Part shown: piece after piece, positions 49,862-59,148 of the stretch
Position numbering within the stretch: the first letter of the stretch is position 1
Layout of the letters: each line of letters starts with the position of its first letter
Assembly: GCF_014395425.1 (NCBI RefSeq)
Contig: NZ_CP060711.1
Coordinates: 2,294,001 to 2,358,000 of the forward strand
Direction of reading: 5' to 3'
Origin: Thermomonas brevis
GTDB taxonomy: Bacteria; Pseudomonadota; Gammaproteobacteria; Xanthomonadales; Xanthomonadaceae
DNA length: 64,000 bases
The notes under the pieces: model-generated
The model's input: only the letters and a program-made list of their open reading frames with translations
Told to the model about the DNA's origin: nothing
Database searches by the model: none
Position numbers and translations under genes: made by a program

Positions 49862-51011
49862 TCCCCGGCCGCGGGTGCTGCTGGTCACCCGCAACCTGCC
49901 GCCGCTGGTGGGCGGCATGGAGCGGCTGAACTGGCACATGGCAGAAGGTCTGGCGACGGTGGCCGATGTGCGCGTGATCGGCCCCTCGGGTTCGGCAGCG
50001 GTCGCGCCGGCCGGCATCGCCGTGTCCGAAGCCCCTCTGAGGCCGCTGTGGCGATTCCTGCTGCGTGCGCAGACGCTGGCCTGGCGTGAGGCCCTGCGCT
50101 GGAAGCCTGACATCGTGCTGGCCGGCAGCGGGTTGACTGCGCCACTGGCGTGGTTGGCAGCGCGTTCCTGCGGCGCTGATGCCGCCGTCTACGTCCATGG
50201 CTTGGATGTCGCAGTCAAGCACCCGCTGTATCGCGCGCTGTGGCTCCCCGTGATCCGCGGTATGCAAGTGGTGATTGCCAACAGCCAGTCCACTGCCGCG
50301 CTGTGCAGGGAGATCGGCGTTGCCGCTGATCGCATTTTCATCGTCCACCCGGGTGTCGAGTTGCCAGCGGAGCGCACGGCAAGCGCGGGTGAAAACGGCG
50401 CCGTGGAGTTCCGCAGCCGGCACGGCTTCGGTGGCGGCCCCATCCTGCTATCGGTTGGCCGCTTGTCCACACGCAAGGGACTGCGCGAGTTCGTTACCTA
50501 TACGTTGCCGCAGATCGTGTCTGCGCATCCAAGTGCAATGCTGGTGATCATCGGTGATGCACCCGCTCAAGCCCTGCACGCCCAGGCGCAATCCCCGGCC
50601 AGCATCCAGGCGGCCGCCGAGGCCGCAGGCGTGGGCGACCACCTACGCTTCCTTGGTGTCATCAACGATTATGCTCTGGGTGAGGCCTACTGCGCTGCCG
50701 ATGTTCACGTGTTCCCGGTGCGTGAACTCCCCGGCGATCCCGAAGGCTTCGGCATGGTCGCGGTGGAAGCCGCCGCCCACGGCCTGCCCACGGTCGCCTT
50801 CGCGACGGGCGGGATCGTCGATGCGGTGGCCGATGGGCGTTCCGGCCGGCTGGTGGCCAGCGGCGATTACTCCGGGTTTGCTGCTGCCGTCAGCCAGGTT
50901 CTCGCCCAGCGCGAGGTACTCCGGAAGACCTGCATCGACTTCGCCCAGGGCTTTGCTTGGCCGGCGTTCGGAAGTGGAGTATGGGCGGCGTTGCGCGGGG
51001 AGGCGGGTTAG
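49854..51011 (+). CDS. Glycosyltransferase family 4 protein
   Basis: A 385-residue GT-B enzyme: VLLVTRNLPPLVGGMERLNWHMAEGL (N-terminal acceptor domain), VVIANSQSTAALCREIGVAADRIFIVHPGVEL, ILLSVGRLSTRKGLREFV, and the nucleotide-sugar site FPVRELPGDPEGFGMVAVEAAAHGLPTVAFATGG (E-x7-E pattern). It probably adds a hexose in polysaccharide or glycolipid assembly. It forms a two-gene unit with the upstream GT2 and ends at a strong terminator. Confidence 0.88.
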   Translation: MRDPRPRVLLVTRNLPPLVGGMERLNWHMAEGLATVADVRVIGPSGSAAVAPAGIAVSEAPLRPLWRFLLRAQTLAWREALRWKPDIVLAGSGLTAPLAWLAARSCGADAAVYVHGLDVAVKHPLYRALWLPVIRGMQVVIANSQSTAALCREIGVAADRIFIVHPGVELPAERTASAGENGAVEFRSRHGFGGGPILLSVGRLSTRKGLREFVTYTLPQIVSAHPSAMLVIIGDAPAQALHAQAQSPASIQAAAEAAGVGDHLRFLGVINDYALGEAYCAADVHVFPVRELPGDPEGFGMVAVEAAAHGLPTVAFATGGIVDAVADGRSGRLVASGDYSGFAAAVSQVLAQREVLRKTCIDFAQGFAWPAFGSGVWAALRGEAG

Positions 51012-51078
51012 GTCGCACGTTAAAAATGTCTTGCATCAAGCTAGGCGTTCCGACTAGCTGTTGAAATCGTTGAAAGGT

Positions 51079-51112
51079 AAGCTGGGCCCCGTTTCTACGG
51101 GGCCCAGCTTTT
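51079..51112 (+). terminator. Strong terminator after the two-gene glycosyltransferase unit
   Basis: A perfect 14-bp stem (arms 51079-51092 and 51097-51110) with loop TTCT; the stem itself ends in AA/TT and is followed by TT. It could act on both strands and separates the plus-strand pair from the minus-strand genes to the right. Confidence 0.85.
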
Positions 51113-51150
51113 GAGTGAAACTGCAAGCCTGAGCTGGCCCGCGCGCGTTC

Positions 51151-51240
51151 CTTGGATCGACCAGATTTCCGTAGACACTCAGTCGCCGCTCCGCACGTAG
51201 CGCTTTTCGAGATCTACCGGTGACATGCCGCCAGCGATGC
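51151..51240 (-). mobile_element. Relic of the 3' end of an IS3-family element
   Basis: On the minus strand a short frame ends GGMSPVDLEKRYVRSGD-stop, resembling the last residues of IS3-family OrfB transposases (SP.EFE). It is followed at once by GTGTCTACGGAAATCTGGTC, which looks like the usual post-stop sequence and right end of such elements. Upstream codons do not match a transposase, so only the terminal 80-90 bases survive. The remaining gap up to 51389 shows nothing recognisable. Confidence 0.5.
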
Positions 51241-51389
51241 GCGTATCCCCGCTGGATTGCTGGTGCAACTGCGCAAGGTGTGGGAAACGGAGTCCGACAT
51301 AGGAAATGAAACCGAGCTGGATGCAGCCGGCTTCGCACACCGCAGGCTTTGCATGGACGCCCTGAGGTGAGGGCGACATTCGCCGTCGC

Positions 51390-52304
51390 TTAAGCTTCCG
51401 AGATCGGCTTTGTGGTTCCAGCCAGGAATGACATGGCCGTGCATAGTTTTGCCATGCCCGCTTTGATTGCATAAGGGAGCCTTGAGTTTATAGCAAAATC
51501 CGTGGCCGTGATCATCATGGGTAATATCATATTGCCGATTGGCGCAGCTATCCTTAGAATTGGGTGCAGGCGGCTATCGATGCGGGAATATCCAAGCACG
51601 GAATATTCGGAAGGATGTTCGCGCGAGAATTTCAGAGCCGTCGAGGACGCAGCTTCCTGCATTTTCTTGGCGACATCCTGGATGCGCAGTTCGTCGCAAT
51701 GAATGACTCCTTCGCCGGGTGTCCATGCGATACTTCCTCTCTGCCTCAGCCTGATCAGAAGGTCGCGATCTTCGAAGCCGTACTTCCGATAAGCAGTGTC
51801 GAATCCGCCAACGGCCATAAACGCATCCCTGCGGATGGCTAGATTCTGCGAGCTTCCTGAAAATGTCGAGCCGGTTCGATGCTGATGCTCGCGCCGTAAC
51901 GATGCTTTGTATTGGTAACGTGACCAGAACTGCTCGTCCGGCCCGCTCACATGCCCGACACAAGCGATCATGCCTTTCTTTAATAGCGCCAAGTGTCTGG
52001 CCACAAACTGCGGATGACCAGGTATGCAGTCGCAATCCATGAAAATTATGAAATCCCCCCTTGCTGCGCTTGCGCCAGCATTGCGCGCTGCGGCGCGCCC
52101 TTGGTTTTCTCTCAGTGAGATGGTGCGAACATCGGGGCGTTGAAGGTTGGAGACGAGAGTTACTGTATCGTCGCCAGAGCCATCATCAACAACGACAATT
52201 TCAAGGTGATCTCCGGCAGGCAGACGTTGCTGCAGTATGGCCTTGACTGCGGTCACCGCCCGAATGCCATCTCGATAAGTTGGAATAATGACAGTTGCCA
52301 GCAT
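51390..52304 (-). CDS. Glycosyltransferase family 2 protein
   Basis: A 304-residue protein: ATVIIPTYRDGIRAVTAVKAIL at the N-terminus, IVVVDDGSGDDTVTLV and IIFMDCDCIPGHPQFV (the DxD-like metal site), then GGFDTAYRKYGFEDRDLLIRLRQRG (acceptor/ED motif). The GT-A catalytic domain looks complete and a C-terminal hydrophobic patch may associate with membrane. Lower GC than the chromosome around it; part of the surface-glycan island. Confidence 0.85.
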   Translation of the reverse strand: MLATVIIPTYRDGIRAVTAVKAILQQRLPAGDHLEIVVVDDGSGDDTVTLVSNLQRPDVRTISLRENQGRAAARNAGASAARGDFIIFMDCDCIPGHPQFVARHLALLKKGMIACVGHVSGPDEQFWSRYQYKASLRREHQHRTGSTFSGSSQNLAIRRDAFMAVGGFDTAYRKYGFEDRDLLIRLRQRGSIAWTPGEGVIHCDELRIQDVAKKMQEAASSTALKFSREHPSEYSVLGYSRIDSRLHPILRIAAPIGNMILPMMITATDFAINSRLPYAIKAGMAKLCTAMSFLAGTTKPISEA

Positions 52305-52459
52305 TCGCTAATATTCTCGCGCTCAAGATCATCCGCCGGATGTAAGGTTCGCTCCCCCGGAGCGGTGCAAGATTCCGGCATGACGGGTAGAATAAGTGCT
52401 GCAAGTAATTCTCGGGACAGTGGGTTTTGGTTTCGTTGCGTCCTGCATTTCGCTTGCTG

Positions 52460-53434
52460 CTATGGGACGAACATTGCCTGCCTCCATGCCTTGCTGGCAA
52501 TTTCTTTGAGGTCTGAGATTCTCAGTGTCTTCCTGCGAATTGAGTGATCTTTCATTCGTATGGCGTATCCGCTGCGGCTTCTTATCCACGCGCTTGCCTC
52601 ACGCAGGCGCCTGACGTATCCGGCATACAAGAATCGTTGCATGCGCCATGGCATGCGAGTCCAGTCTGCCAGGCCGTTGGAGATGAAGTGGGGGCTGAAT
52701 ATTTTTAGCCCGTGGAAGTGGTAAAATACCAGAGGGCTGTTCTGGATGTGGATTTTGCCTGCTTTTCTTGTGACGGGGAAGGTTGACCAATTCCATGGTG
52801 CAACTCCTGCGCCAAGATTCTGGATTATTGACAGTTCCTTCCCGTATAATTCTGGCCACTCGTCTAGGTATTTCTGATCGGCGTATCTCCCCCCATCAGG
52901 CTTGTCTTGGCACCATTCTAGGCATTGCGACTTCCATCGCTGCAAGCACCTCATTCCTGTGGTGGTGCGCCTGAAGGTTTGATATTGGACGACGAACCGT
53001 CCGTATTGATCTCGGTCGCGCAGTAGGGGGGAATATCGGTGCTCGCAAATCTGAATGGAACTGGTGCCAAGCTCTTGGAATAGGGGCTCAGGGCTTGAAT
53101 AGAAAATGAGATCGGCGTCGACGTAAGTGATCCTTTGGATCTCGGGGTTCCTCTCAAAGATGTACAGCGGAAGACATGGGCTGAGGGTGAAGTAGTATTC
53201 GATTAATGTCCGGTTGCCTTTTGCGGCGCTGAGTTCCGGGAAATTATTTTCCATCTCTGACAGTGGAATGCTGTTGAGCTCTGGGCAATTGATGGCGCGA
53301 ATGACTTCGTCCGTTTCCTTGTCGAGTGCTAGTACATCTAGTGAGAATGGGATCCCGCTTTCCTTCAGCGAACGAAACATGGCGATCCCGCGGAGGAGAT
53401 AGTTTTTGTCGAAGTAGGTGCAGAATTTATGCAT
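52460..53434 (-). CDS. Putative glycosyltransferase, GT8-like
   Basis: A 324-residue protein beginning MHKFCTYFDKNYLLRGIAMFRSLKES, a typical start for GT8-type or LPS glycosyltransferases ('free to move' donor domain). It has the metal-binding ITYVDADLIFYSSPEPLF (DxD) and later RYADQKYLDEWPELYG, with NLGAGVAPWNW and FYHFHGLK, which match nucleotide-diphospho-sugar transferases of O-antigen loci. The linkage formed is unknown. AT-rich relative to the genome. A 155-base gap without a gene separates it from the next gene downstream. Confidence 0.72.
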   Translation of the reverse strand: MHKFCTYFDKNYLLRGIAMFRSLKESGIPFSLDVLALDKETDEVIRAINCPELNSIPLSEMENNFPELSAAKGNRTLIEYYFTLSPCLPLYIFERNPEIQRITYVDADLIFYSSPEPLFQELGTSSIQICEHRYSPLLRDRDQYGRFVVQYQTFRRTTTGMRCLQRWKSQCLEWCQDKPDGGRYADQKYLDEWPELYGKELSIIQNLGAGVAPWNWSTFPVTRKAGKIHIQNSPLVFYHFHGLKIFSPHFISNGLADWTRMPWRMQRFLYAGYVRRLREASAWIRSRSGYAIRMKDHSIRRKTLRISDLKEIASKAWRQAMFVP

Positions 53435-53498
53435 TGGGATCTATTGGCAATGGCAGTTGCTTTTGTCACTTGCGATGAGTGATGAAAGGCCCATCGAT

Positions 53499-54218
53499 TC
53501 ATGCGGCGGTGCGCTGGGCAACGACGAAATTGTCGAGGTATAGCGAGGGATTCCCATGGCGTTGCCAGTGGTCGATGACGGCGCCGAGCCAAGATATTGG
53601 TGCAATCATTATTGCGCGCAACGGTATCCGTAGTACGGAAGGAGCGGGTCTCAGTGTTTCTCCAATCCAGTCGGCCAGTAGCGCGGCGATTGCGGCGACC
53701 CCGGAGACGAGCTTGTACTGCTGAAGCACCGTAAAGCCTGCGTCATGCAGGAGCTGTTCTAATCCGTATGATGTCAGCCGTCTGTGGTCATGAGGCTGTT
53801 CGTGCTCCGGCCACACAAAAGGAACCGACAGAACTAAGATTCCATCCGGCGCGAGCACCCTATGCAGTTCGTGCAAGAACAGGGTGCCATCTTTTGCGTG
53901 CTCCAGGACTTGGTTGCAGATAATTGAGTCGAAGACTTCATCGTCGAATGGAAGTATTGCGCCCGAGTAGAATATATCTGCCCGGCTATTGGCGCGCGAT
54001 ATGGGCGTATCGATCTCAATTCCTGTCACATTGGAGGCATGGCTCAGCAGGTTACGGTAAGGTTGTTTTCCGCAGCCGACGTCGAGGACGCGACCGCAGA
54101 GAAAGCATGCGGCCTTGCGCATTGCAGCGTGCAATGCTCTTCTGGGCAGGAAATGAGGATTGACAAGCGCTGACCATAAAGGTGGATCGTGTTGGATGCG
54201 CTGGTGCCATTTCTTCAC
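53499..54218 (-). CDS. Class I SAM-dependent methyltransferase
   Basis: A 239-residue protein with motif I RVLDVGCGKQPYRNLL, IEIDTPISRANSRADI, FDSIICNQVLEHAKDGTLFLHELHRVLAPDGILVLSVPFVWPEHEQPHD and YGLEQLLHDAGF. This arrangement is common among polysaccharide-locus methyltransferases that modify sugars or glycan ends. The GTG start (VKKWHQRIQHDPP) overlaps the upstream stop as GTGA and follows GGGAGAG; a longer frame from 54305 would overlap the neighbour by 91 bases. Confidence 0.82.
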   Translation of the reverse strand: MKKWHQRIQHDPPLWSALVNPHFLPRRALHAAMRKAACFLCGRVLDVGCGKQPYRNLLSHASNVTGIEIDTPISRANSRADIFYSGAILPFDDEVFDSIICNQVLEHAKDGTLFLHELHRVLAPDGILVLSVPFVWPEHEQPHDHRRLTSYGLEQLLHDAGFTVLQQYKLVSGVAAIAALLADWIGETLRPAPSVLRIPLRAIMIAPISWLGAVIDHWQRHGNPSLYLDNFVVAQRTAA

Positions 54219-55084
54219 GTATGCTCTCCCCTGCGTTTCCAGCACATGCCCGCGAAGCTTGCATGAAAGCCATCGCCCTGGATGGGTTGATCCTGACCCT
54301 GCCATGAAAGTGCCAGATCATGAGTCAGATTCAGTTTGGACCTTAAGCTTTCGCAGTCGAAAAGCCAAGAGGGGTAGGTTGCTTTGTATAGCCGCCTTGG
54401 GCAGTGCTGAATTGTGATGACTTCACCGGCGTTCGAGCAGGGATGCCTGTCAATCACGATCCATTTGATCTCTGACGAGGCAAGTTGATCAAGTATTGCG
54501 TGTGGGGTCGCGATATACTGCAGCACACTGGAAAGGAGCGCGAGATCGTATTCGTTCGTTGCCAGTGCTTCATCAAGCGAGTGCGTGTAACGGACTCCCT
54601 GATTGTTGAAATCCTGCCTAGCAAGCGACACTACCCGCTCTTGCTCGACTATTGTCCAGTGCAATTTAATGTCCGGCATGCCTTGACTGGCCTGCAGCCA
54701 GGAACTGCCGAAACCACCGCCAATGTCCAGCACGCGTAAGGTATCGTCCTTGCGGGTCGCTTTTGCCAAGCAAGCAAGTACGGGGAAGTTGAGTATTATC
54801 TCGGGATGTGATTCGCCATCCTGCTCCCAGGCTGCGCGCCCTTCGCGTACTGCCAGTGCGGCGGAGTGAATTCGTTCAATGATGCGTTTATCATCATATC
54901 CATCAGCCGCTCTACATGCTTCCTGCCACGTATCGAAACGGCCAGAATAACGAAAAGTCTGGCCCGCCATGCGATTCAGTGCATGGCGAAGCGCGGGGGG
55001 CAGCCAGTGGCGGGCGAGGCGCGATGCGAATGCAGTCATTCTCGAAACAGGCATGGCTTGGTCTCTGGTGGCGAAGTCCGTCAA
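54215..55084 (-). CDS. TIGR04325-type putative methyltransferase
   Basis: A 289-residue protein. It has the N-terminal block FRYSGRFDTWQEACRAADGYDDKRIIERI and then a Rossmann core (LRVLDIGGGFGSSWLQASQ; YDLALLSSVLQYIATPHAILDQLASSEIKWIVIDRHP), as in the TIGR04325 family found in surface polysaccharide loci. Substrate unknown. It is cotranscribed with the downstream methyltransferase. The 211 bases upstream are AT-rich and hold no gene, so they probably carry a promoter. Confidence 0.78.
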   Translation of the reverse strand: MTDFATRDQAMPVSRMTAFASRLARHWLPPALRHALNRMAGQTFRYSGRFDTWQEACRAADGYDDKRIIERIHSAALAVREGRAAWEQDGESHPEIILNFPVLACLAKATRKDDTLRVLDIGGGFGSSWLQASQGMPDIKLHWTIVEQERVVSLARQDFNNQGVRYTHSLDEALATNEYDLALLSSVLQYIATPHAILDQLASSEIKWIVIDRHPCSNAGEVITIQHCPRRLYKATYPSWLFDCESLRSKLNLTHDLALSWQGQDQPIQGDGFHASFAGMCWKRRGEHT

Positions 55085-55295
55085 GGCTTCACTTGGTTCA
55101 TAAAGTTGATGTTGGTGCCTGGGTTACGTGTGTTGGGGTGTCGCGAATCTTGTGGATATGGAAGTTGTGCTATTTGTGCCATTCGTATGACTGGTTGCGT
55201 CAATTCTAGTTTTGGTATAAATCAGATGGCCTGAGTGGTGATGAATGGTACCGATTGAGGGCTCTCGGTTGCCGGGAAATGTGGGCCGGTATAGT

Positions 55296-56657
55296 TCAAA
55301 ATTTCCTTGACTGCATGTGCTTTACGAGTGTTGGCCAGAAAAGCAAGAAGGGCAGCAGGTCGAAGACCAGGAAACTGGAGAGCGTTGCCCATGGCATCAA
55401 CTCAATCAGGCCTTTGCTTGCTGCCCATGTCTTGAGTATCAAGCTTGATGCAGCGAATGTGGTCGAGATCGCGATCAGGAGCCATCGGGGACTGGCTGCG
55501 TTGAGAAATGCACCATATGCACCACCTGCCGCGTCCAGGGCTGCCCATGTGGCGAAGCCAGTTAGCAGCAGGGTGGATAGCCCAAGCGGGGCGCCCATCC
55601 ATATTTGGGTCACTTGCTTGAAGCCTATGGCGAGAGTTGCGGAGGTCAGGCTCGCGATTATCAATGCCAGAAATGCCGTCCAGCGCAATGTCCGGACTAC
55701 CCATTTGTATTCGCTGCGTGCCAATGCCTGTCTGTAAGTTGGCCAAAGGGGTGTCCATAACAAGCCCATGCCAATCGGGATGAGTAGAAATAATCTTTGA
55801 GCGACAGCGTACTGGCCGGCTTCATCGGCGCCAATGAGGGCGGAAATGAGGGGGAGATCGGAAGTGTGGACTGCTACTGCCGAAATCTGTAAAGTCATGA
55901 ATAGCCAGCTTTCACGCCTTATGTCAGCTGCTAGGCTACTTTTTGCATCAGCGAGCTGATTTTTGCAGCAGGAGAGTGGCCAATTTCGAGCCCACTGCAT
56001 GGTGTTAAGGATTGCAGCCAGCACTGGTGGCAAAAGGGTGCAGGCGACTAGAATCGGCAAGGAAGCGCCAACTTTGGCTGCAACGATGGTGGCCGTACAT
56101 GCGATGAGCTGTCCTACGGTGGCAAAGCGATAACCTGCGCTAGCGTCGCCGGTTCCCAGCTGTATGCGGAGGGCTAAACCGGCCGGCACTGCTAGGATCA
56201 TCGACGTGATTGCAATTCCGACGGCCGTGCGAGCAAGTGGTTTGGTAGCTTCTCCGAGTCCCAGAAGGCTGTCCCAAGGCGCGAATGCAACTACCGCGAT
56301 TCCGGCGACGGCAAGCGCCAGAGAATTTATGCATAAAATGCGTAATGCGATTCGGCTCAAGGCGGTGACTTCTGCGCTGTTGCCTCGCCCATGCGCGCCT
56401 GCAACGAGATTCATTGCGCCACTGGAAAGGCCAAAATCCAGAAACGCAGAAAAGGTTGCCACGGAGACTATGGTGGCCCATGCGCCAAATACCTCAGCGC
56501 CCGCCGACTCGCGTACGAACGGCATTGAAGAAAAGAGATTCAGGGTGGTCGCAAGTTTTGCCGCCAGCCCATAGCCTCCATTCCGCAAGATGCCAGCCTC
56601 GCGATGGCCTAGCGCTCTCTTTGCGAGGCTGAGCAACGACTTCATAGGTGTTTGCAT
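55296..56657 (-). CDS. Polysaccharide flippase (Wzx/MATE-like)
   Basis: A 453-residue integral membrane protein with about 12-14 hydrophobic segments (KLATTLNLFSSMPFVRESAG; IALRILCINSLALAVAGIAVVAF; MGLLWTPLWPTYRQAL; FLVFDLLPFLLFWPTLV) and the overall form of the polysaccharide export/Wzx family. It probably flips undecaprenyl-linked repeat units across the inner membrane. It is the largest intact gene of the low-GC part of the island and lies next to insertion-sequence relics. Confidence 0.83.
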   Translation of the reverse strand: MQTPMKSLLSLAKRALGHREAGILRNGGYGLAAKLATTLNLFSSMPFVRESAGAEVFGAWATIVSVATFSAFLDFGLSSGAMNLVAGAHGRGNSAEVTALSRIALRILCINSLALAVAGIAVVAFAPWDSLLGLGEATKPLARTAVGIAITSMILAVPAGLALRIQLGTGDASAGYRFATVGQLIACTATIVAAKVGASLPILVACTLLPPVLAAILNTMQWARNWPLSCCKNQLADAKSSLAADIRRESWLFMTLQISAVAVHTSDLPLISALIGADEAGQYAVAQRLFLLIPIGMGLLWTPLWPTYRQALARSEYKWVVRTLRWTAFLALIIASLTSATLAIGFKQVTQIWMGAPLGLSTLLLTGFATWAALDAAGGAYGAFLNAASPRWLLIAISTTFAASSLILKTWAASKGLIELMPWATLSSFLVFDLLPFLLFWPTLVKHMQSRKF

Positions 56658-56718
56658 GGAAGGCCGGTTATTGGGAATTATTTTTTACATGGACGATGTT
56701 GGTGTTTCGAAGGTGTGA

Positions 56719-57045
56719 GTGTAACCCCCACCGTCAAGCGGACATTTCAAAAGTAGAACGTGTGGCGGGTTGATTGCGGGGCGTCGTGCTCCCGAGGCTC
56801 GTTGTAGTCGATGAGAAAGTGCCATGTGGCCTCTCTGATATCGTCCAATCGGGCGAACAGGTAACGGTCGAGCACGTCCTTGCGGTAGGTGCGGTTGAAG
56901 CGTTCGATGAAGGCCCTCCGGTTGGGCTGGATGTGCTGGATCGCCATGCGGTGGGCCTTGGTCCACGTGTTGAACGCCTCCCTAAGGGCTCCGGGCCATT
57001 CTCGGTACGCAGCGCCTGCGGCCGCTCCTGGCGGATCTGCTCGAA
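56719..57045 (-). mobile_element. IS3-family transposase relic (3' part, frameshifted)
   Basis: On the minus strand, PQALRTENGPE in one frame is continued in another by AFNTWTKAHRMAIQHIQPNRRAFIERFNRTYRK and DVLDRYLFARLDDIREATWHFLIDYNEPREHDA, and in a third by ATRSTFEMSA-stop. Joined, they read as the C-terminal DDE half (final D and E) of an IS3-type OrfB. The right end GTGTAACCCCCACCGTCAAG lies at about 56719. At least two frameshifts make it dead. Confidence 0.8.
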
Positions 57046-57172
57046 GATCTCCAGGCGTGCGCGCTTACGTTGCCCAAGATCCTGGACGTCACCGAACGGA
57101 AGCTGCATCGACCGTCATCCCAAAAGCGAGCGCTATTGTTGCTTGAAATGGGGTTGTTCAGAGCTTTCCTGA
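57046..57172 (-). mobile_element. IS5-family left-end relic
   Basis: The minus strand reads TGTCAGGAAAGCTCTGAACA, an IS5-like terminal repeat (to about 57172), then a leader and an ATG at 57108 opening MQLPFGDVQDLGQRKRARLE, which resembles the N-terminus of IS5-family transposases (MQLxFGD...GKRKxTRRE). The frame then runs directly into the IS3-type sequence, so the element was truncated by a deletion or recombination that fused two insertion sequences. Confidence 0.6.
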
Positions 57173-57270
57173 CAACGCCATGGATCGCTCGCCCGAAGTG
57201 CCTGCGCCATCGCGGGTGCCAACGCCTTCGCAAACTTTCTGCTCAGGTGCTGGCTGTCCCGATACGTCAC

Positions 57271-59148
57271 TCATCCGTCCAGCTCGGCGCGGCAGATGCC
57301 ATTGGGGCAGATGTGCGGGCCCATGTCCACGAACTCCACGTTGGGGAATCGCGATGCGGCGGCTTGCAGCGCGTGCCGTATGGCGGCGGCATCGGCGTTT
57401 CCCGCTTTTGATGTGCAGCTTTGGCCGCCTTCGCGCCATGCCGGGCACAGGGCGTTCTGCATCAGGCAGTCGGGACCGTCGAAGGGCAGCGCGGGCGTGT
57501 CTGCCAGCAGGACGATGCGCGTAGCGGCCGGGCTGAGCCGCGCCAGCACGCGTGCGGTGCCCTCCGTCCATTGCTGCGGGGTGTACGCCGCAGCGGCGCT
57601 GCCGAAGATGAAGAGGTCGGGCTTCAGCGTCTGCACTTTTGTAGCGCGGCATCGCGCCACTGCGCGCATTCGGTGTATTCGCGGCCGATGCGGGCGTAGA
57701 AGATCGGCGCATCGACCATTGGGCAGGACGATTTTTGGTGATCACCAGCAGCCGCCAGCCAGCGTAGTCCAGTGCGCCATGTACGGAGGGAAACCATTGG
57801 CCGACATGGCTGTCGCCCATCAGCACTGCGGTACGCGGTGCCTTCTCGCCGCCGAAGCTGCAGATGCGCACCGCCGCGCTGCGGTACCAGTCATCGCAAC
57901 CCATGGTGTAGATGGCTTGCGAGTCCATCCACGCGGCTGCGTAGCGTTACAGTGTCGGCTCTGCAGGGCGTCGCTGGCCTGACGTGACCAATGGGTCGCC
58001 AGCAAGGCCATCCCTGCCATTGCCGCCAGCGATGCCAATGCTGCGGCGCGCGGCCATGCCAGCCACTGCTTCCAGTGGCGCAGGGGTGCTTCCACCAGCG
58101 CATGGGACACGGCAGCAAGGACCAGCGAGATGCCTACCAGCAGGGCGCGCAGTGCCGGGGTTGCGTCGTAAGCCCATGCCAGCCCCAGTAGCAATACCGG
58201 CCAGTGCCACAGATACCATGAATACGAGATGCGCCCCAGCCATTGCAGGGGCGGTAGGGCGAGCAGGCTGCCTGCGCCGCGTTGACCGTGCGGCAGACTG
58301 CCGGCCAACACCGCCAGTACCGCGCCCAGGGTGGGCAGCAGCGCCCAAGCGCCAGGGTATGCGCGCTGCCCGTCCAACAGCAGGCTGCAGGCAAGGATCA
58401 ATGCCAGTCCCAGCATGCCCAGCGCAGGCGCCGCTTGGGACAAGCGTGGAGCGGCGACCGGTGCGCGTGCCGCAAGCAGCCAGACCAGTGCGCCGGCGGC
58501 GAATTGTCAAGCGCGCAGCGGCATCATGTAGAACGCCAGCAGCGGCGCGTCGCGGGTCAGTGCGATGCAGCCCAGCAGGCTGGCGACCAGCACCATATCC
58601 ATGCCCATCTTCAGACGGGTCAGGCCACGTTCTCCATCGCGGGCCAGCAGCCACAGCACCAACGCTGGCCAGAGCAGGTAGAACTGTTCCTCCACGCCCA
58701 GCGACCAGGTATGTAGGTACAGATTGCGTTCGCTGCCAGGTGCGAAGTAATCCAGGTTTCCAATCGCGAAGTGGAAGTTGCTCAGCCAGAGCGCAGCCAT
58801 CTGCGCCGTCAGGAACTGCTCGCCCAGCGCGGCGGGCGAAAGTAGCCAGCGCGATGCTGCACCCACCGCCACCAGCATCAGCAGCAGGGCCGGCAGCAGC
58901 CGACGTAGTCGGCGTACGTAGAACGGGAGCAGCCGGATGCGCCCAGTGGCCGTGGCTTCCTGCACCAGCTTACCGGTGATCAAAAAGCCGGACAGGACGA
59001 AGAACACGTCCACGCCGATGAACCCGCTGGCCAGCCGCGGCACCGCCGCGTGCGCCGCCGCCACCAGCAGGATGGCGACGGCGCGCAGGCCTTCGATGTC
59101 GGGGCGGAAGTGCGATGCTCTTTCGAACTCTTCGCAAGAACGTTGCAT
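57271..59148 (-). pseudogene. OafA/YrhL-type acyltransferase with C-terminal SGNH domain, broken
   Basis: The N-terminal acyltransferase-3 part is clear: FRPDIEGLRAVAILLVAAAHA, GFIGVDVFFVLSGFLITG, LHTWSLGVEEQFYLLWP. It stops at an in-frame TGA (58507-58509) where the family has Trp (PLRA-W-QFAAGALVW), then continues in frame through LQWLGRISYSWYLWHWPVLLL. It shifts frame at about 57925-57965 into the SGNH domain (YRSAAVRICSFG; TAVLMGDSHVGQWFPSVHG), again at the A5 run 57733-57737, and again at the A4 run near 57637-57640, before KPDLFIFGSAAAAYTPQQW. Four lesions make it a pseudogene as read. The intact protein (about 625 residues) would O-acetylate a glycan. Confidence 0.85.

Noticed and set aside
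58507..58509. TGA in the acyltransferase as a selenocysteine codon
   Set aside because: The family has Trp here, the context PLRA-x-QFAAGA is the usual Trp site, and no SECIS-like hairpin was noticed after it.
58970..59147. C-terminal 60 residues of the GT-C gene as genuine protein
   Set aside because: They are an Arg/Gly/Ala-rich out-of-frame reading of the acyltransferase N-terminus; a one-base slip explains the read-through.
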